A stretch of DNA of 8,693 nucleotides from a bacterium (GTDB taxonomy: Bacteria > Eremiobacterota > Eremiobacteria > Baltobacterales > Baltobacteraceae), in the NCBI GenBank assembly GCA_021784715.1, contig JAJYHP010000149.1, forward strand, positions 1 to 8,693, in the 5' to 3' direction. The notes beneath the pieces are model-generated. The model was given only the letters and a program-made list of their open reading frames with translations. It did not search any database and was not told where the DNA came from. Both the position numbers and the translations under genes were made by a program. Below are positions 5,865 to 8,693 of this stretch, piece by piece; position 1 is the stretch's first letter, and each line of letters starts with the position of its first letter.

Positions 5865-5891
5865 CCATCATACTCCGCTACTAGCGTACTG

Positions 5892-6548
5892 TCAACGAAA
5901 CGAACTGAGAACACCTCCGCAGAGCAGCGCCCAGCCGTCGACCATCACGAAGAGCAACAGTTTTATCGGTAGCGAAACGACCGGCGGCGAGAGCATCATC
6001 ATTCCCAGCCCCATCAGCGTCGCCGCCACCGCAAGATCGATGGCGACGAACGGAAGATAGAGTGCGAAACCGATCGCGAACGCACTGCGCAGTTCGCCGA
6101 CGACGAATGCCGGAATCAGTACCGTCAACGGCGTCGCAACCGGCGCGACCCGCGGCAGCCGAGCGGCGCGGGTAAACAACGCGATATCGGCGAGATGGGT
6201 CTGGCGCAGCATAAACGACCGCAACGGGACGACCGCGCGCTCGAAGGCGACGCCCTGCGAAATGCGGCCCGCTTGCAGTGGGGCGAGCGCCGCATTTTGA
6301 ATCTGCTGCATCGTCGGCGCCATGACGAGCATCGTCAACACAAGTGCCAAACCCGTCAACACCGTATTCGGCGGCAGCGCCGAAGCCCCGATCGCCGAGC
6401 GCACGAGCGAGAGGACGACGACGATGCGCACGAACGATGTGCACATAACGAGCACGAGCGGCAGCACGGCAAAAAACGCTAACGAGAGCAGAACGTCGAG
6501 CGACACCGTAGCGTGGGGCCCGGCGAGCAACGGCAATGCGCTATTCAT
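5892..6548 (-). CDS. fliP: FliP, flagellar/type III export apparatus membrane protein
   Basis: FliP (SctR family) builds the pore of the export gate with FliQ and FliR. The strongest block is CTSFVRIVVVLSLVRSAIGA (36-55) followed by PPNTVLTGLALVLTMLVMAPT, matching the family's 'MTSFtRIxiVlsfLRqAlGtqqxPPNqvLxGLALfLTxfvMxP'. The C-terminal part has the expected LIPAFVVGELRSAFAIGFAL (144-163), FVAIDLAVAATLMGLGMMML (167-186) and PIKLLLFVMVDGW blocks. At 218 residues it matches the short SctR-type length; the N-terminal signal-peptide extension of classical flagellar FliP (about 245 residues) is missing. The ATG at 6548 is the likely start, with no clear Shine-Dalgarno sequence and a strong hairpin ending close upstream. 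It follows fliN with a 60-bp gap; fliO is absent. fliQ, the usual next gene, is about 4.4 kb downstream. Confidence 0.92.
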   Translation of the reverse strand: MNSALPLLAGPHATVSLDVLLSLAFFAVLPLVLVMCTSFVRIVVVLSLVRSAIGASALPPNTVLTGLALVLTMLVMAPTMQQIQNAALAPLQAGRISQGVAFERAVVPLRSFMLRQTHLADIALFTRAARLPRVAPVATPLTVLIPAFVVGELRSAFAIGFALYLPFVAIDLAVAATLMGLGMMMLSPPVVSLPIKLLLFVMVDGWALLCGGVLSSFR

Positions 6549-6553
6549 GCACG

Positions 6554-6582
6554 AAGGGTAACCCCGAGGGGTTACCCTTTTA
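6554..6582 (+). terminator. Perfect hairpin with T-tract on the plus strand, in the fliP leader
   Basis: AAGGGTAACCCC (6554-6565) and GGGGTTACCCTT (6568-6579) are perfect 12-base inverted arms separated by only GA, so the real fold has an 11-bp stem and a CGAG loop. On the plus strand it is followed by TTTTATT, giving the look of an intrinsic terminator. All surrounding genes, however, run on the minus strand. In that direction the hairpin is preceded by AATAAAA, has no U-tract after it, and ends only 5 bases before the fliP ATG, in place of a Shine-Dalgarno sequence. It may stop antisense transcripts or control fliP translation. Confidence 0.55.
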
Positions 6583-6608
6583 TTGCCGCGATACTTCCGA
6601 AAGGTCGG

Positions 6609-6878
6609 TTATGGTGCGGGCGGCCTCGCGATCAGTTCGCTCACCCGAATGCCGAAATTCTCATCGACGGCGACCACTTCGCCGCGCGCGATGAGTTTAT
6701 TGTTGACGAGCAGATCGACCGGGCCGCCGGCGAGCCGGTCGAGTTCGATGATCGTCCCCGTGCCGATCTTCAGAATGTCTTCCACCGACATTTTGGTCTT
6801 GCCCAATTCGGCGGTCACCTGCATCGGTACGTGCAGGAGAACATCGATATTCTTTTGCGTGCCGTGGTTACTCGCCAT
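6609..6878 (-). CDS. fliN: FliN, flagellar switch / C-ring SpoA protein
   Basis: FliN forms most of the lower cytoplasmic C-ring, where it takes part in export and in rotor switching in flagellated cells. This is an 89-residue protein that is essentially one SpoA (FliMN_C) domain. It shows IDVLLHVPMQVTAELGKTKM (11-30), then VEDILKIGTGTIIELDRLAG (32-51), VDLLVNNKLIARGEVVAVDE (54-73) and FGIRVSELI, all close to textbook FliN. The frame continues upstream to 7625, but that extension is antisense-like and overlaps the FliM-like gene. The ATG at 6878 has GAGGG at 6887-6883, overlapping the stop of the upstream gene, with a 7-base gap. This strongly supports both the start and operon membership. 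It lacks the long N-terminal region found in many FliN proteins, as in short FliN or SctQ-C forms. Confident call. Confidence 0.92.
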   Translation of the reverse strand: MASNHGTQKNIDVLLHVPMQVTAELGKTKMSVEDILKIGTGTIIELDRLAGGPVDLLVNNKLIARGEVVAVDENFGIRVSELIARPPAP

Positions 6879-6885
6879 CGTTCCC

Positions 6886-7653
6886 TCAATCGCTCGAAGT
6901 AGTCGCGCCGCGACCGATCGCGACGGCAAAGTGATTGTTGCGCACTCCCAGTTCGCCGCGCGCGAGCGGCTCCCCGTCGGCGAGCAGCGCAATATCTCGG
7001 CGGCGCAGCGGGACGAACGCCCCCGGTGCCCAGGCGGCGATCTCCGCGGCGCGCAACTCCGCGCACTCCGCACGCGCGGAGAGAGCGAGTTCGATCTCGC
7101 CGATTCGCTCGATCGGCGCGGCATGCGGAGCCCCCGGCCGGGGCTCGTGCTCCAGCGCAACCCCGAGCCGGCCGCAGGCGCCGCCCTCGACCAACAGCTC
7201 GAAGTAACTGCTGAAGGACCGTTCGCCCATCGCTTCGAGCGGCGCGCTCGTGGGGCCGCAGAGCGCTGCGAGCGCCGGGGCGATGAGGCGCAGAAAGCGT
7301 TCGAAGACCTCCGCTTCAACCACCGAAAGCGCACGACTTGCGGGAATCGTCGTGCCGAATGCAAGCCCGACGAGCGAGCGCAATTCCTCGGGGCGGGTGA
7401 CGAACGCGGCGACCCCGAGCGGACCGGAGAGCCCGTCGATGCGCGCCCCGGCTCGCAATACGCGCCACCCGCCGTCGTCGGGAATACGCGGGGCGAGGAG
7501 TCGAACCTCGACCGCCCCGAGCGCGCCTTGCAATCGTTCGCGAACGCTCGCCGCAACGAGCGCCGCAGCGGAGAGCGGTAACAGCGAACGCCGCTCCCAG
7601 CGGAGCTCGCGCACGCCGTCCTCACCGCGCTCGGATAAGGAGAGAAACTTCAC
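6886..7653 (-). CDS. FliM/SctQ-like switch protein with C-terminal SpoA domain
   Basis: This 255-residue protein directly precedes fliN. The C-terminal part (about 184-247) reads as a SpoA domain: IGEIELALSARAECAELRAA, then GAFVPLRRRDIALLADGEPL and ARGELGVRNNHFAVAIG. The middle has a FliM-like feel, with FSSYFELLVEG (147-157). Compared with flagellar FliM (about 330 residues), it is short and lacks the N-terminal CheY-binding motif (family 'LSQxEIDALL'). The size and plan are closer to SctQ or to a reduced FliM. It would form the C-ring with FliN. The start is the GTG at 7653, overlapping the stop of the upstream rod/hook-like gene (GTGA, 7653-7650). The Shine-Dalgarno is weak, so translation is probably coupled. 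It is highly Arg/Ala/Leu-rich, as fits the GC bias. The SpoA call is moderately firm; FliM versus SctQ is open. Confidence 0.68.
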   Translation of the reverse strand: MKFLSLSERGEDGVRELRWERRSLLPLSAAALVAASVRERLQGALGAVEVRLLAPRIPDDGGWRVLRAGARIDGLSGPLGVAAFVTRPEELRSLVGLAFGTTIPASRALSVVEAEVFERFLRLIAPALAALCGPTSAPLEAMGERSFSSYFELLVEGGACGRLGVALEHEPRPGAPHAAPIERIGEIELALSARAECAELRAAEIAAWAPGAFVPLRRRDIALLADGEPLARGELGVRNNHFAVAIGRGATTSSD

Positions 7654-8372
7654 TTCAACAGATCCATCGTCGTCTTCGCAACCGAGCCCTGCGCTTTATG
7701 AGCCGCGAGTAACGCCTCCAATTGCAGATAGGCATCTTGCAGCCGCGAGAGGCTCGCGTCGATCTCCACGCCGCTGCGAGCGCGCGCATGCGGGGTCAGC
7801 GCGGCGAAACCGCGTTCCCCGGGCGCGCCGAGATGCGCGGTAACGCCGTCGGGCGCGCGTTCGCGCCGCGCATCGAGTGCGCGCAAGCGGCTTCCGGCGG
7901 GAAAGCGCGCGAGCGCGAGGCGACCGGCGAGGACGCTCTCTCGCTGCGTGCGCCCCGTGCGAGGATCGAAGATATCGCGATCGTAACGCAACCCTCCGTC
8001 GGCATCGAGACGGATGTTGCGCACTTCGTGCATCGCGCGATCGACGGAATCGATCTCGAGCGGCGCTAACGCTGCACAGGGGCGAGCGAATCCGAGCACG
8101 GCATCGCCGTTGCCGTCGACGAGCGCGCCGTCGCGCAGTGAGAAGCCGCCGTCGTGCGTATACGCAGCGGATCCGTCGCGCATTCGCACGACGAACAGCG
8201 CGCCCTCGGGCGCCGCCACGCTCAGCGGATCGAGCGTGCGTTGCGCTACCGCGTGCGAAGCGATATCTCCACCCCGCGCCGCCGACCCGGGGGTAAATGC
8301 GCGCCCGACGCGCTGTTTCGCTTCCTCGATACGCTCGAACGCGCGCGCGGTATCGATACCGACGCCGTTCAT
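7650..8372 (-). CDS. Flagellar rod/hook-type protein, FlgF/FlgG-like, divergent
   Basis: This 240-residue protein resembles FlgF/FlgG, which build the flagellar rod outside the cytoplasm after export through the FliPQR gate. The clearest match is ALFVVRMRDGSAAYTHDGGF (58-77) followed by SLRDGALVDGNGDAVLG, equivalent to the family's 'gFFvvxxxdGxxxYTRnGxFxlxxdGxLVtxxGxxVLG'. IRLDADGGLRY (120-130) and GRLALARF (150-157) match the 'I.id.dG.v' and 'g.i.la.F' positions. The C-terminal GVEIDASLSRLQDAYLQLEA (201-220) echoes 'SNVdlvxEMtxLIxaqRaYE'. The N-terminal consensus of rod proteins (about 'GMxAqqxxxdvxANNLANvnT') is not recognisable. The ATG at 8372 follows directly on the TAA of the upstream gene with no gap, and the stop overlaps the FliM-like GTG. 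Family is likely; function as a true rod protein is uncertain. Confidence 0.68.
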   Translation of the reverse strand: MNGVGIDTARAFERIEEAKQRVGRAFTPGSAARGGDIASHAVAQRTLDPLSVAAPEGALFVVRMRDGSAAYTHDGGFSLRDGALVDGNGDAVLGFARPCAALAPLEIDSVDRAMHEVRNIRLDADGGLRYDRDIFDPRTGRTQRESVLAGRLALARFPAGSRLRALDARRERAPDGVTAHLGAPGERGFAALTPHARARSGVEIDASLSRLQDAYLQLEALLAAHKAQGSVAKTTMDLLK

Positions 8373-8693
8373 TTACGCGAATTCCCGCAGATCGCTCGTC
8401 GCCAAAATCCCCCGCGCCGCAAGTGCGTAGCGCACCTCGCGCAGGGCGCGCTCCACCTCACCGCGCACGCCGGGCGCGCAGAGCGCGACGAGATGCAAGC
8501 GACGATCGCTGCCGCCCAGCAGCAGATGCACGCGCCCTTTGGCGCCGTCGAGCGCGAGCGTACAACGGCGCGCGGTATTGCGTGGAGCGAGCAGCGTTTC
8601 GACGATCCGGCGCGCGAACGAACTCTGCGAAGAGCGGCGTTCGCCGCCGGCGATAATCATCGCGCGGCGATCGACGCGCAAGGCATGCGTTCG
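8373..8693 (-). CDS. Small FliK-C-like protein, possibly continuing beyond the window
   Basis: The frame is open to the window edge, so the true start is unknown. A TTG at 8681 and an ATG at 8660 are internal candidates, giving 102 or 95 residues. The sequence is Arg/Ala/Leu-rich. The segment from CTLALDGAKGRVHLLLGG, through LHLVALCAPGVRGEVERALR, to EVRYALAARGI follows the layout of the FliK C-terminal (Flg_hook) domain: 'L.L.P..LG.v.v.l...g.l.v.f.a....vr..L...l..LR..L...Gi'. FliK is the exported hook-length ruler that triggers the FlhB switch. The position, directly upstream of a FlgF/FlgG-like gene in a flagellar run, agrees. The match is by eye and not strong. It could instead be an unrelated small protein. 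Its TAA abuts the next gene's ATG with no gap, so it belongs to the same operon. Confidence 0.45.
   Translation of the reverse strand, partial: RTHALRVDRRAMIIAGGERRSSQSSFARRIVETLLAPRNTARRCTLALDGAKGRVHLLLGGSDRRLHLVALCAPGVRGEVERALREVRYALAARGILATSDLREFA

Noticed and set aside
6583..7581. Long plus-strand open frame over the fliN/fliM-like region
   Set aside because: Arg/Pro/Ser-rich shadow typical of GC-rich DNA; the opposite strand encodes recognisable SpoA proteins.
6879..7625. Upstream extension of the fliN frame
   Set aside because: Overlaps the FliM-like gene in another frame and is low-complexity Arg/Ser-rich; FliN has a good Shine-Dalgarno at 6887-6883.
1..8693. CRISPR array, tRNA, transposase or integrase
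   Set aside because: No regularly spaced repeats, no cloverleaf-like segment and no recombinase motifs were seen on either strand.

Overview
The window looks like chromosomal DNA from a GC-rich, didermic bacterium that carries a flagellar or type III export gene cluster. The evidence is a set of recognisable core export proteins (FlhB, FliR, FliQ, FliP), two SpoA-domain switch proteins and a hook/rod-type protein. Composition is strongly GC-biased in the flagellar genes: by hand count, 46 of 60 bases at 7141-7200 are G or C. It is clearly less biased in parts of the middle, with 28 of 60 at 5641-5700. The divergent flagellar proteins and the small Cys-lipoprotein remind me of Eremiobacterota/Vulcanimicrobiota (WPS-2), but no marker gene is present and this placement is a low-confidence guess.

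Right part (8693 down to 5892, minus strand). A tightly packed run is transcribed leftwards: the 3' part of a small FliK-C-like gene (8373-8693), a FlgF/FlgG-like rod/hook protein (7650-8372), a FliM/SctQ-like SpoA protein (6886-7653), FliN (6609-6878) and FliP (5892-6548). Gaps are zero, overlapping or 7 nt, except for the 60-nt fliN-fliP gap, which holds a perfect 12-bp-arm hairpin. No fliO is seen.

Left part (1526 down to 1, minus strand). FliQ, FliR and FlhB follow each other with two ATGA stop/start overlaps. FlhB runs off the window. These three genes normally follow fliP directly. Here about 4.4 kb of unrelated genes separates fliP from fliQ.

Middle (1527-5891), the intervening block. 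It holds a small predicted lipoprotein (+), metF (-), an SdpR/ArsR repressor-sdpI-exported alpha/beta hydrolase operon (+), an XRE-type helix-turn-helix antitoxin-like gene (-) and, just downstream of fliP, a broken brnT-like toxin gene (-). The repressor gene has a good candidate operator (TTTAG-N8-CTAAA) just before its start, suggesting autoregulation of the sdpI operon. The broken brnT has its N-terminal and C-terminal halves in different frames, with the middle of the family fold missing.

The window therefore combines a split, somewhat degenerate flagellar/type III export locus with a signalling/immunity-type operon and a toxin-antitoxin relic in the split. I see no tRNA, rRNA, CRISPR array, transposase or integrase.
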